Part shown: in pieces, positions 1 to 6,736 of the stretch
Numbering within the stretch: position 1 is the first letter of the stretch
Layout of the letters: each line of letters starts with the position of its first letter
Source: a virus
DNA: 48,422 bases
Virus record (IMG/VR): IMGVR_UViG_3300046171_000349
Coordinates: 1-48,422 of that record
Direction: 5' to 3' (one strand)
The notes under the pieces: model-generated
Told to the model about the DNA's origin: nothing
What the model saw: the letters and a program-made list of their open reading frames with translations, nothing else
Database searches by the model: none
Made by a program: the position numbers and the translations under genes

Positions 1-32
1 GTCTACCACGCAAATGGCTGGGTCCCCTATTC

Positions 33-70
33 TTTTAGCGCTAGAGATATACCTCACATGTAGGGCTAAG
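33..70. promoter_or_regulatory. Inverted pair of TTAGCnCTA leader motifs
   Basis: Positions 33-46 read TTTTAGCGCTAGAG on the plus strand. Positions 51-70 read CTTAGCCCTACATGTGAGGT on the minus strand. The two are imperfect inverted copies. Both resemble motifs just before thyX (7736), before the small membrane gene at 10409, and before the ribonucleotide reductase (23064). I infer a phage promoter, operator or leader element. The gene it would serve lies at or beyond the left edge, or is the leftward gene cluster. Confidence 0.4.
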
Positions 71-92
71 AGAAAGCCGTAGGCGATCTCCC

Positions 93-126
93 GACACCCT
101 AGCCCCGTGATCGCGGGGTGGGTGTC
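93..126. other. Two-part stem-loop
   Basis: GACACCC (93-99) pairs with GGGTGTC (120-126), and CCCCG (103-107) pairs with CGGGG (114-118). It lies 20 bases past the stop of the leftward gene ending at 146. No T-run follows on the minus strand, so it is not a canonical intrinsic terminator, but it may protect or end that transcript. Confidence 0.4.
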
Positions 127-145
127 TCGGTGTGGTGCGCGCGTA

Positions 146-466
146 TCAGTCGAGGATGAACTCGACCCACTCTCCAAGAGAGCGTGGCTTCCAGATGCTC
201 AATCTTTCCTGATCGATGATCTGGCGCAGCTTCTCCTCAGTGACCTGAGTCGGGCCACTACAGATGATCCACGCTTCATCCTCGTTCAGCGTGTACGTAT
301 CAAAGTAGATACGAGACTCCCCGATGACAACGTTCGTCTTCGTCCACCGCTCGTCACCTTCCAGAAAGCTGTCGAGCTGCTTCTGCGCAAAGGTCTTCGG
401 CTTTGCGAACAGGTTGCTTCCATCGGTGAATATCAACGTGTTGTGGATATCAGCTGGCATAGTCAT
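146..466 (-). CDS. Hypothetical protein
   Basis: A 106-residue soluble protein that I do not recognise. The start at 466 (MTMPADIH) is preceded by GGAG nine bases upstream; a second ATG six bases downstream (460) has AAGGA eight bases before it and is equally possible. A longer frame to 517 has no ribosome binding site. The sequence is mixed alpha/beta in look, with a WIICSG strand and an acidic, Trp-containing C-terminus. It is the leftmost gene of the leftward accessory cluster. No membrane segment, signal peptide or Cys cluster is visible. Confidence 0.6.
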   Translation of the reverse strand: MTMPADIHNTLIFTDGSNLFAKPKTFAQKQLDSFLEGDERWTKTNVVIGESRIYFDTYTLNEDEAWIICSGPTQVTEEKLRQIIDQERLSIWKPRSLGEWVEFILD

Positions 467-1050
467 TGTCCTTTTCTCCGCGTTCCAAGCGCGGGGTGTG
501 AAAGGTTTAACATTCATGGCTACAATATCTTATCCCGCACACTGCCCCGCTTTTGCACGCTGACGCGCGGTAGCCACAAGAAGATCGTTGCGTGTTTATT
601 TCTAGGGGAGGTAGTTGAGGACAGCCCTGAGGGAGTAGCCCGAGGGAGTAGCCCGAGGGAGTAGCGCGAAGGAGCAGCGTGCGTGTGCCGCGTGTGCCGT
701 GTGGTGACCGCGTGCGCCGCATGAGTCGCGTCTGCTCTACGCGCACGTGTGTGAGGGGCGCGTGTTCGTTAACAAACGTAACTGTTGTGTTGGCGTGTAA
801 CGAGGGTGTGTCTGTGTATACGTGTCTACCCTTATACGTCTACGCTTACCGCGTGTCTCCTCACGGCGTGTGAGGGAGAGACGAGAGGGAGCGTGTGTCG
901 TGTGTGGGTGTGTCACGTATACGTGTGTTGTGTCATCGGGAGTTTTGCGCGAATGGGATTTGGGCTAAGAAGAGCGGGTGTCTTCGCGCGGAGTGTGACG
1001 CGTCCTCTGCGTGCGCGGAGGGTGAGCGTTATGGTGTTACCGCGTGAAGG
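467..1050. other. Long intergenic region, no supported gene
   Basis: Between the leftward genes ending at 1051 and starting at 466 there are about 580 bases. I see no frame with a plausible start and coding character. The left part holds four short tandem repeats (624-676). The rest (about 680-1040) is rich in GTG, CGTG and TGTG runs on the plus strand, a clear G/T strand asymmetry. It may hold promoters for the gene at 466 or an untranslated structured RNA, but I cannot show either. Confidence 0.5.
624..676. repeat. Four tandem 13-14 bp repeats
   Basis: Units are GCCCTGAGGGAGTA (624-637), GCCCGAGGGAGTA (638-650), GCCCGAGGGAGTA (651-663) and a diverged GCGCGAAGGAGCA (664-676). Each unit carries a GGAG core. 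They lie in the intergenic region upstream of the leftward gene at 466. Iteron, protein-binding site or slippage product are all possible. Confidence 0.8.
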
Positions 1051-1716
1051 CTACAGGGGGCTCTGCGCTTCGGTGATGAGCGCGAGCTGACTACGGAGGT
1101 GAGCGTACGCGCTTTGTCCGTACTGCCGCACGCCGCCGAGCGTGTAGGTCCCTCGATCAGTCACGGCGCACGCGTGACCCAACCACGCTGAGCGTGACCA
1201 GTCGATCTCCGCCAAGGCGCTGAGGTGCTCGACGTCGACCTCGCGCTCACCTAAGAGTATGCCGAGCGCGTTCATGACGGGGAGAGATCGCGCGACAGCG
1301 TCTCTGCGCTCGAGCGCGGGCTTGAGCGCGAGGAGCACGCCGTACACGAAGCGGACGTCCTCCTGCCTCAGCGCGAGCGTGAGGTCTTCGTCTCTCACCG
1401 GCCTCTGGCAGGAGGCGAGCCCGTGGGTGTACCCGCACATGAACTGACGCAGACACTTTACGCTCAGGTCGGCATCCCGCGACACCTGCCGCGCGCCTGT
1501 GACGCGCAGCCCGAGCGCGGCAGCAAGACCCGTGATCGTCACCTGCGCCTCTCGCTCAAACAGCTTGAGCTCGTAGAGCCGGGTGTACTCATCAGACTCT
1601 TCGTAGACCGCTGAGGTCATGAAGGCGGCGCGCACCTCGGCCTCGGTCTTGAAGGACAGCACGCTGATCACCTGTGGTGACTCGCCCACCTCATACACGA
1701 CCGCGAGGTGTCTCAA
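1051..1716 (-). CDS. Hypothetical protein, N-terminus unresolved
   Basis: An unrecognised protein of at least 221 residues from a TTG at 1716. That TTG has no ribosome binding site, and the open frame continues upstream to about 1808 with coding-like sequence (IKFDKTEEDL, then VLTPSPDGVIEVDD) but no ATG, GTG or TTG. The upstream gene (1809-2318) ends exactly where this frame becomes coding-like. The two are offset by one base and may be a single protein of roughly 420 residues split by a frameshift or one missing base near 1805. The sequence is helical with alternating charges. No known domain, membrane segment or Cys cluster is recognised. Confidence 0.6.
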   Translation of the reverse strand: MRHLAVVYEVGESPQVISVLSFKTEAEVRAAFMTSAVYEESDEYTRLYELKLFEREAQVTITGLAAALGLRVTGARQVSRDADLSVKCLRQFMCGYTHGLASCQRPVRDEDLTLALRQEDVRFVYGVLLALKPALERRDAVARSLPVMNALGILLGEREVDVEHLSALAEIDWSRSAWLGHACAVTDRGTYTLGGVRQYGQSAYAHLRSQLALITEAQSPL

Positions 1717-1808
1717 GGTATGATCAGAGATGAGCGCGTCATCGACCTCAATGACGCCATCGGGTGAGGGCGTGAGGACGTAGAGGTCCTCCTCGGTCTT
1801 ATCAAACT

Positions 1809-2318
1809 TTATGGCGTCACACTGAACACGCGGGTGATCCTGCCGAACGTGACCGAGACGACGCTCGTCGGGAGTCGGGTGAGGTCACGTACGACTCGAC
1901 GCCTCACCTCGTCCGAGACGAGACCCGCCTCTTCGATCTTAGCGTCGAGGTGCTGTGGCATGTGGACACCTTGCCGCGTACTCGCCCTCTCGGGCAAGGT
2001 AGACCACGCCCGCCTTATGACCTCGGCGAGCTTTCGCTCGACCTCCTCGTCGAGGTCACCGTCTTCGGGGAGGTAGTCCTCCATCTCGAGGAGCTTCTCG
2101 AGCTCAACGATGCGGTCGATCGCGACTTCTGCCGCGTTAAGGGTGTCCCCTACGCCGATGTCTGTTCTGAGGCAGACTTGAGTGAAGGGGGGTTTGACTT
2201 GCTCGAGCCACACATGTTTAGGTCCGGAGTCCACTACGTGGAAGTACGCTGAGGTGCCAGGTATCGTGACCACCTCCCCCACTTTTTTCGTCCAATAATG
2301 GTTCATCCAGGGTCTCAT
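1809..2318 (-). CDS. Hypothetical protein, possibly N-terminal half of a split gene
   Basis: A 169-residue protein starting at an ATG that overlaps the previous stop (ATGA), with GGAGGT five bases upstream, so start and coupling are clear. The N-terminal 60 residues look beta-rich (VVTIPGTSAYFHVV, HVWLEQVKPP). The middle is acidic and helical (EDYLPEDGDLDEEVERKL). The end, SVVSVTFGRITRVFSVTP, looks like an interrupted beta-strand. The following gene begins in the -1 frame without a proper start; see that entry. No family recognised. Confidence 0.65.
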   Translation of the reverse strand: MRPWMNHYWTKKVGEVVTIPGTSAYFHVVDSGPKHVWLEQVKPPFTQVCLRTDIGVGDTLNAAEVAIDRIVELEKLLEMEDYLPEDGDLDEEVERKLAEVIRRAWSTLPERASTRQGVHMPQHLDAKIEEAGLVSDEVRRRVVRDLTRLPTSVVSVTFGRITRVFSVTP

Positions 2319-2623
2319 CGCGCACCTCCAGGGATCTCGCCCGCGTTGCGATATCCGTCTCCGGGGATCTCGCCTTCGAGTCGAGCGAGGTGAAGCTCGT
2401 GCTCGAAGGCGCGTCGCGCGAGCTCGTCCGTGAACTGATAGTTCTCTCCGCCGGAGCGGAGGTCGACAGCGCTCTCTAGCGTGATCCGGAACTGACTCTC
2501 CGGCTCGCGCTTCGCGGCGCGCTCTACGAGCATGTCGATCTGCTCGTCGGTGACCTGTGTGTCCCTCACCACAATCGTCACGTTTTTATAGGAACGCGTC
2601 CTGTTGTTAGGTTTCGTATGCAT
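2315..2623 (-). CDS. Hypothetical protein
   Basis: A 102-residue protein. The start at 2623 is supported by GGAGG eight bases upstream; the longer frame to 2695 would read through a promoter/leader element. After a basic start (MHTKPNNRTR) it has a beta-strand KNVTIVVRD and a charged helical body with DEQIDMLVERAAKR. It is translationally coupled to the next gene through an ATGA overlap. Function unknown. It is the first gene expressed from the conserved two-hairpin leader at 2624-2726. Confidence 0.65.
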   Translation of the reverse strand: MHTKPNNRTRSYKNVTIVVRDTQVTDEQIDMLVERAAKREPESQFRITLESAVDLRSGGENYQFTDELARRAFEHELHLARLEGEIPGDGYRNAGEIPGGAR

Positions 2624-2726
2624 GGTATGCTCCTCCCGTCGTGCGACGGGGGTATAGGGTTGAATAGATGAGCGACGTACGCCGCTCGGGAACACTACGT
2701 TATCGCGTAACGCCCTCTCTTTTTGC
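2624..2726 (-). promoter_or_regulatory. Conserved promoter plus two-hairpin 5' leader (copy B)
   Basis: Reading leftward: GCAAAAA (2726-2720), 15 bases, then GATAACGTAGTG and on through TTCCCGAGCG (core 2704-2683), hairpin 1 (2687-2670), CGCTCATCT, TTCA, then hairpin 2 CCCGTCG-TG-CGACGGG (2650-2635) directly followed by the Shine-Dalgarno. The core is identical over 22 bases to the plus-strand copy at 15189-15210, with the same 22-base distance from GCAAAAA to GATAAC. I infer a -35-like and -10-like promoter followed by a structured untranslated leader. Confidence 0.65.
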
Positions 2727-2875
2727 AGGTCAGGGTGAGGGCTAAAAAAGCGCCCGACGCTTCAGGATCATCGGGACTTCCTTTACGGGTAGCTATCCCG
2801 CTCACCGAGAGGTGTTGTATCTCGGTCACCCCGTCACGCCCAGTCAGGCGCGCGACGGCGGTCGACACCCTCATA

Positions 2876-3085
2876 TTACTGAGGGATGGTCACGAGGACG
2901 TAGTCCTCGGGTCGACCTGTCGGGTGCGCGTCCTCAGCGAGGTAGGACTGCTCCGCCTCACAGAGGTACTCATCACCGCGACGGGTGAGGATGAGACCGA
3001 GTAGCGCTCTGCTCACCAACGTCTCCGTCGGGATGGACTCGCGGCTACAGCCGGTCTCATCGAAGATCACCTGACTATCGATCAA
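2876..3085 (-). CDS. Small hypothetical protein
   Basis: A 69-residue acidic protein starting at TTG (3085) with GGAG seven bases upstream. It contains RALLGLILTRRGDEYLCEAE and ends in EDYVLVTIPQ, which reads like a small alpha/beta fold. The antisense frame over the same span has no ribosome binding site and looks like a shadow. Function unknown. Confidence 0.5.
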   Translation of the reverse strand: MIDSQVIFDETGCSRESIPTETLVSRALLGLILTRRGDEYLCEAEQSYLAEDAHPTGRPEDYVLVTIPQ

Positions 3086-3250
3086 GGCTTCTCTCCGCTA
3101 CGCGCTCCTTATTCTCCAGACTTCACCTCAGCGACGAGGCTTATACCGGATATTCATAGCGCGCAGGTTCTCCGCGTTCACAGGCGGATACTGCTCGAGC
3201 GTTATTGCTCGGGGGCTTCAACTTCTTATCACGTGAGGCGCCTGCTTTCT

Positions 3251-3928
3251 TTAGCAGTCCTCGTCGACGGTGACGCGCTCGTCCTCACGCAGCTTTCTCG
3301 CGGCGCGTCGAGCGCGTGAGCGCTTGACTACGCCGTGAGAGCGGGTGCGGTCGCGGAGCGTCATCTCCCGCTTCTCGCCGTAGAGGCGCACGATCGTCTT
3401 AAGGCGCTCGATCTCAAGCTCTAGCGTCTCGATCACCTCCTCCAGCTCCTCCATTGGCAGACGCTCTCTCGGGGGCGGGAAGAGGATACTCTCCATCTCC
3501 TCGTTGAGCATGCCAAGGCCCGCGTTAGCTTTGAGCCATGTGATCAGCTCGCGCTCCCGATAGTTGACGCGCTCCGGGTGGTTGGGGTCGACATAGCCCT
3601 CGATGTCGATCCCCTCGCTCGTGAAGATCAACACATGGTCTGAAGTTGCTCGCTTAGCCGGCCATGTGACCCGCGCCTCCTCCCAGGCGGGGAACCAGAG
3701 CGCTTGCACGCTCTCGTTACGCCACTCGAACACGGTCACGTCTTCGGCCTCATCGTCGCCTTTGAGCTCTCGATACGATCCGAGGAATACCATATCGTCG
3801 ATCCCGTAGTCCTTTGCGGTCTCGATGACGTCTTCGAGCTTATTTTCTGACCCGACCTGCTGAGCGAGCAGGTCGAGGAAGGGTGTCCGGTGATGTGCGG
3901 ACAACCACGTCAACAAGTAGTACAGCAT
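3251..3928 (-). CDS. Hypothetical protein with coiled coil and basic tail
   Basis: A 225-residue protein. The ATG at 3928 follows GAGAGGAG with six bases spacing. Residues 1-135 look like a compact alpha/beta domain with many Trp residues (FEWRNESVQALWFPAWEEARVTWP is split here only by spacing rules: FEWRNESV, then LWFPAWEE, then VTWP). Residues about 145-190 form a Glu/Leu-rich coiled coil (MEELEEVIETLELEIERLK). The last 40 residues are strongly Arg/Lys-rich with an acidic end, suggesting nucleic-acid contact. I recognise no family. It is divergent from the dCMP deaminase gene, with which it shares the 3929-4032 promoter region. Confidence 0.65.
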   Translation of the reverse strand: MLYYLLTWLSAHHRTPFLDLLAQQVGSENKLEDVIETAKDYGIDDMVFLGSYRELKGDDEAEDVTVFEWRNESVQALWFPAWEEARVTWPAKRATSDHVLIFTSEGIDIEGYVDPNHPERVNYRERELITWLKANAGLGMLNEEMESILFPPPRERLPMEELEEVIETLELEIERLKTIVRLYGEKREMTLRDRTRSHGVVKRSRARRAARKLREDERVTVDEDC

Positions 3929-4032
3929 ACAAGACTCCTCTCTGTTCTGGACTCACGTACGTGAGCGCTGTAGGTTACACGCTGTTATCCCTGTTCCTCT
4001 CTCATTTTTTCACCATCAAAGGAGACTACGTT

Positions 4033-4521
4033 ATGTCGAGTATGAAGCACATCATGATGCGCGTCAGGCAGGCGGAGCTGATCGCGCAGACATCACCCTG
4101 TCCTAGAGGTCAGGTAGGCGCCGTTCTCTTTCAGCCCGAGACGTGGTCTGTCATCGCGGATGGTTACAACGGCCCTCCTCGCCGAGGCGGGAGGCTGTGC
4201 GGAGGCGAGGTCTGTAACAGAGACCAGTGCGGCATTGAGAGCGGGACGCGGACAGAGGTCGGGTGCGCCCACGCGGAGTTTAACGCGGTCGCCAACGCCG
4301 CGAGGCAAGGCGCGTCGACGAAGGGCGCGTGGTGCGCGGTGACACATCCTCCTTGCCTCATGTGCGCTAAGCTGTTGCACCACGCGGGCATCAGGCGCGT
4401 GATCATTGCGGAGGGTGAGTACAGCGGCGAGGGGCGCGAGTATCTGGAGAGACACGACGTGATCGTGTCTTGGGCTAAAGAGGAGGCGCTCGTGCGAGCG
4501 CCCGCGTCTCATGACGCGTAG
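4033..4521 (+). CDS. dCMP deaminase (deoxycytidylate deaminase)
   Basis: Zinc-dependent deaminase converting dCMP to dUMP, the substrate of thymidylate synthase; cytoplasmic. The 162-residue product has the cytidine/deoxycytidylate deaminase signature: CAHAEFNAV with H80 and E82, then PPCLMCAKLL with C108 and C111 as zinc ligands. Additional Cys residues (C23, C56, C61, C66) match the extra Cys/His region common in phage and bacterial dCMP deaminases. The start at 4033 has AAAGGAG eight bases upstream. With ThyX (7753) and the class II reductase (23088) it makes a dTTP-supply set. It converges on, and overlaps by 13 bases, the leftward Mom-like gene. Confidence 0.9.
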   Translation: MSSMKHIMMRVRQAELIAQTSPCPRGQVGAVLFQPETWSVIADGYNGPPRRGGRLCGGEVCNRDQCGIESGTRTEVGCAHAEFNAVANAARQGASTKGAWCAVTHPPCLMCAKLLHHAGIRRVIIAEGEYSGEGREYLERHDVIVSWAKEEALVRAPASHDA

Positions 4522-5309
4522 GGGTTTTGCTTGAGGTAAGGCACCTCAGGTAGTTTCTTAACGACGTGCTTGTCGAGCGACCAACCATAGGCGAGGTTGC
4601 CAGGGTGGCGAAACTTTCGGAAGGTCGGCGAGACCCTTCGAACATACGCCTCACCCGACTCACCGTCTAGCGGAGCAGACGCACCTGCGCGGAGGAGCTG
4701 GTCGAGCGCGTAGTCCTTGCCCCGCTCACCTCTCCTGATCTTACCGAGTGATCGCGGTGACATCACGCGACCGTTAGGGAGCAGCATCAGCGTGGCGGGT
4801 GACCCGACCTGCCCGAAGTAAGACGCGTTGAGCGCCTTGTAGATCTGACCGATGTGTCCGGGCTTGATCACCTCCCCGTCTTCGCTCGTTCGAGCGATCG
4901 GGTCGGAGAACGACAGGACGAACCGGCTCCCCTTCTCGCGCTTGAGCAGCTTGAGCGCACGAGAGAGAAACCAGCTCTCCCCGTTGAACGCGACGTCATC
5001 TAACAAGACGAAGCGGCCGAGCTCAACGCCCTCGCTCGGTGTGATCTCCGCGTAGCGCGGGAGCACCTTCTGCGAGGCGGGCGTAGAGAAGATCGCGACG
5101 CCCACGAGCTTATCGTCACGTACGAGGCCCACGCGGAAGCGCGCGGCGGGGTACGTGCCGCTGTAGTGGTGGTGTGTCACGAAGGTCTTCGCGACCCTGT
5201 CCTGATCGATCACCACGACCTCGTACCGCGTGGGGTCGAACAGGGTGTGGAGAGGCGCCCACGTAGAGCGTTGATCTCGCCACCTCTGCTCGAATAGATC
5301 ACCCTGCAT
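4509..5309 (-). CDS. Mom-like GNAT-fold protein, putative DNA adenine modification
   Basis: A 266-residue protein resembling the phage Mu Mom family, which converts adenine in DNA to a carbamoylmethyl form that blocks restriction enzymes. Seen here: THHHYSGTYP (45-54), a strand pattern FRVGLVRDDKLVGVAIF (58-74) typical of GNAT acyltransferases, VELGRFVLLDDVAFNGESW (95-113), SFSDP (133-137) and PGHIGQIYKALNASYFG (150-166); the last two correspond to the conserved YADP and GHxGxIYxA segments of Mom-type proteins as I remember them. The C-terminal 90 residues are basic and may contact DNA. The start at 5309 has AAGGAA upstream and overlaps the preceding stop. Assignment is by motif recall, not search. 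Confidence 0.6.
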   Translation of the reverse strand: MQGDLFEQRWRDQRSTWAPLHTLFDPTRYEVVVIDQDRVAKTFVTHHHYSGTYPAARFRVGLVRDDKLVGVAIFSTPASQKVLPRYAEITPSEGVELGRFVLLDDVAFNGESWFLSRALKLLKREKGSRFVLSFSDPIARTSEDGEVIKPGHIGQIYKALNASYFGQVGSPATLMLLPNGRVMSPRSLGKIRRGERGKDYALDQLLRAGASAPLDGESGEAYVRRVSPTFRKFRHPGNLAYGWSLDKHVVKKLPEVPYLKQNPYAS

Positions 5310-5886
5310 CGTAATCTTCCTTCAGTGAAATGAAGACATCCCCTGCCCTCATACACTCACTGCTCACCTCTACGTGTTCTATATTGAGGGTGTGGGGAGG
5401 ATACACATCCCCTGACATGACATGCTCGAAGACGTGATCTCCGTCAGTAAGAGAGACTGGCACAAAGGCGACCACGCCAGAGCAGACTGCCACCTCCCCG
5501 ACGAAGTCCTCCTCGAATATGGGGAATACACCGTCCCCTTCGACTGTCCTCGCCCAGAACAGCGGGACTTGTTGTCCTAGATAAATTCGACCCGACACGG
5601 CGTTTGTCTCAAGGCAGTCCGAGAGTATTTCTTGGAAGCGATCTTCCCCGAGAATGAGGCAAGGGTCACCGATGAGGAACTCACAGGGCTCCCACTCCAA
5701 CGTGCTGGGATTGCGTTGGTAACCTTTGTCACGTAGATTCCACTCAAGGTCATCGAGGAGTTCCTCGAACTTTCCCTGTGCTTCTTCCGTGTAGGTTTCT
5801 CCATCAGGTCCGTACGGGTCTTTAATCGACTCTACGAGCAGGTCGTGCGCCTGCTCGCATAGATCAGCGTTTGTCACGATCTGCAT
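5299..5886 (-). CDS. Hypothetical protein
   Basis: A 195-residue acidic protein. The ATG at 5886 follows AGGATAACACACC, an AGGATAAC leader also seen before the genes at 6256 and 48279. The centre has EFLIGDPCLILGED, a GDPC motif seen in several small phage proteins of unknown role, followed by strands rich in Val/Phe (VGEVAVCSGVVAFVPVSL). It may be beta-rich. It overlaps the Mom-like gene by 11 bases, so the two are probably co-translated and a role linked to modification is possible but unproven. Confidence 0.65.
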   Translation of the reverse strand: MQIVTNADLCEQAHDLLVESIKDPYGPDGETYTEEAQGKFEELLDDLEWNLRDKGYQRNPSTLEWEPCEFLIGDPCLILGEDRFQEILSDCLETNAVSGRIYLGQQVPLFWARTVEGDGVFPIFEEDFVGEVAVCSGVVAFVPVSLTDGDHVFEHVMSGDVYPPHTLNIEHVEVSSECMRAGDVFISLKEDYDAG

Positions 5887-5927
5887 GGTGTGTTATCCTC
5901 TCCCGCCTAAAATGAAAGCGAGGTTTT

Positions 5928-6020
5928 ATGAGTTATATTGAGATGTTGATGGTCGCCCCCTCAGCTATTGTCTACGGGGGGATCATCGTCTCTGCGTGCG
6001 CAGAGATCAGGCGTCAGTGA
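5928..6020 (+). CDS. Possible 30-residue membrane peptide
   Basis: A short rightward frame (MSYIEMLMVAPSAIVYGGII then VSACAEIRRQ) between two leftward genes. The ATG at 5928 has GAGG five bases upstream. Residues about 5-24 are hydrophobic enough for one membrane segment, with a positively charged C-terminus. It overlaps the end of the leftward gene at 6014 by 7 bases. Support is only the ribosome binding site and the composition. Confidence 0.3.
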   Translation: MSYIEMLMVAPSAIVYGGIIVSACAEIRRQ

Positions 6021-6256
6021 GTGATACGCTCATTGTTAACGTCGTAGTCACACACCTTTGACCAAGACTCGGCAGCCTCGTCGTCTTGGTTCTGGCGATA
6101 AGTCGCCTTACACCCATCAACGTAGCGCACAGTCACCTCGACGCGTCGAGGGACACACACGGTGTTAATAAGTACGCCGACGATGTCCGCGCCGTCAAAG
6201 TCGTGCTCGATCGCCTCGAGCGCGAGCTTCACAGCGCTCTTACTTTTGTCTCTCAT
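6014..6256 (-). CDS. Small hypothetical protein
   Basis: An 80-residue protein. The ATG at 6256 follows AAAGGATAACACA. The N-terminus is a Lys/Ala helix (KSKSAVKLALEAIEHD). The middle has two strands (IVGVLINTVCVP and VEVTVRYVDGCKATYR). It looks like a small alpha-beta protein. No function recognised. Confidence 0.6.
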   Translation of the reverse strand: MRDKSKSAVKLALEAIEHDFDGADIVGVLINTVCVPRRVEVTVRYVDGCKATYRQNQDDEAAESWSKVCDYDVNNERITH

Positions 6257-6260
6257 TGTG

Positions 6261-6527
6261 TTATCCTTTCTGTGTGATGTGTATACAGTACCCGCACAGC
6301 GGGGCAGCGCCCTCGCGGTTATCTGGGTCCGTATCGCCGCAGCGGACGCACGGCGCGACGGGGAGGTTCACGTCAGCGCCCCAATCGGGATCCTCTACGC
6401 GGAGCATCTCCGCCTCGGGGAAGGTCTGCTGCACCGTAGCCGCCGCGTCCGCAAGCGACTCGGCCTGCAGCTCGACAACACCCGTGAGGGTTAGTGTTCC
6501 GCGCGTGAGGGTCACGGTGACCCTCAC
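6261..6527 (-). CDS. Small protein with C-terminal zinc ribbon
   Basis: An 88-residue protein starting at a GTG that overlaps the previous stop (GTGA). Residues 1-50 are strand-strand-helix (VTVTLTRGTLTLTGVVEL, then LADAAATVQQTFPEAEML). Residues about 59-83 carry CVRCGD and, after a spacer, LCGYC, four Cys in a CxxC-n-CxxC arrangement typical of a zinc ribbon. Likely role is protein or nucleic-acid binding; no specific family recognised. Confidence 0.65.
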   Translation of the reverse strand: MRVTVTLTRGTLTLTGVVELQAESLADAAATVQQTFPEAEMLRVEDPDWGADVNLPVAPCVRCGDTDPDNREGAAPLCGYCIHITQKG

Positions 6528-6736
6528 GGCACCTCTCCCGCCTCGATGCGGCGGAGCAGCTCCTCGCCCTTAACAGCCTCGATGAGCTGATCAGTGAGCG
6601 CGTCGAGGTATTGAGGGTCGCTCGTCGCGCGATCGAGCGTGATCCACCCGTACTTAGGCAGACCGACATACAACGCGTCAGGGTCAATCCCGTCGCTGTC
6701 AGGCAAGCGGGAGGGCTTATATGTCTCAAGTCTCAT
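6524..6736 (-). CDS. Small hypothetical protein
   Basis: A 70-residue protein. The start at 6736 (MRLETYKPSR) overlaps the previous stop as ATGA, with GGAGAG five bases upstream; the longer frame to 6781 is not needed. The second half is helical (LDALTDQLIEAVKGEELLRR). It is the middle gene of a coupled run 7326-6261. Function unknown. Confidence 0.6.
   Translation of the reverse strand: MRLETYKPSRLPDSDGIDPDALYVGLPKYGWITLDRATSDPQYLDALTDQLIEAVKGEELLRRIEAGEVP

Noticed and set aside
107-664. Rightward 185-residue open frame
   Set aside because: It runs antisense to the better supported gene 146-466, has no Shine-Dalgarno, and ends in the tandem repeats.
785-1090. Rightward open frame in the GTG-rich intergenic DNA
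   Set aside because: Composition follows the CGTG/TGTG repeats (Val/Cys/Arg-rich), with no ribosome site and no fold-like pattern.
2695-2725. Plus-strand hairpin CGTTA/TAACG followed by CTCTCTTTTT as a terminator
   Set aside because: There is no rightward gene upstream to terminate, the stem is 5 bp, and the T-run is the -35-like box of the minus-strand promoter.
2723-3004. Rightward 93-residue open frame
   Set aside because: Its start lies in the minus-strand promoter region and most of it is antisense to the leftward gene 2876-3085, which has a better ribosome site and sequence character.
3104-3250. Possible short leftward peptide ending NIRYKPRR before the gene at 3085
   Set aside because: The frame reads plausibly for about 20 codons but has no ATG, no Shine-Dalgarno and only a GTG inside; too short to support.
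4093-4512. Leftward Arg/Ala-rich frames over the dCMP deaminase gene
   Set aside because: They are antisense shadows of a gene with clear catalytic motifs.
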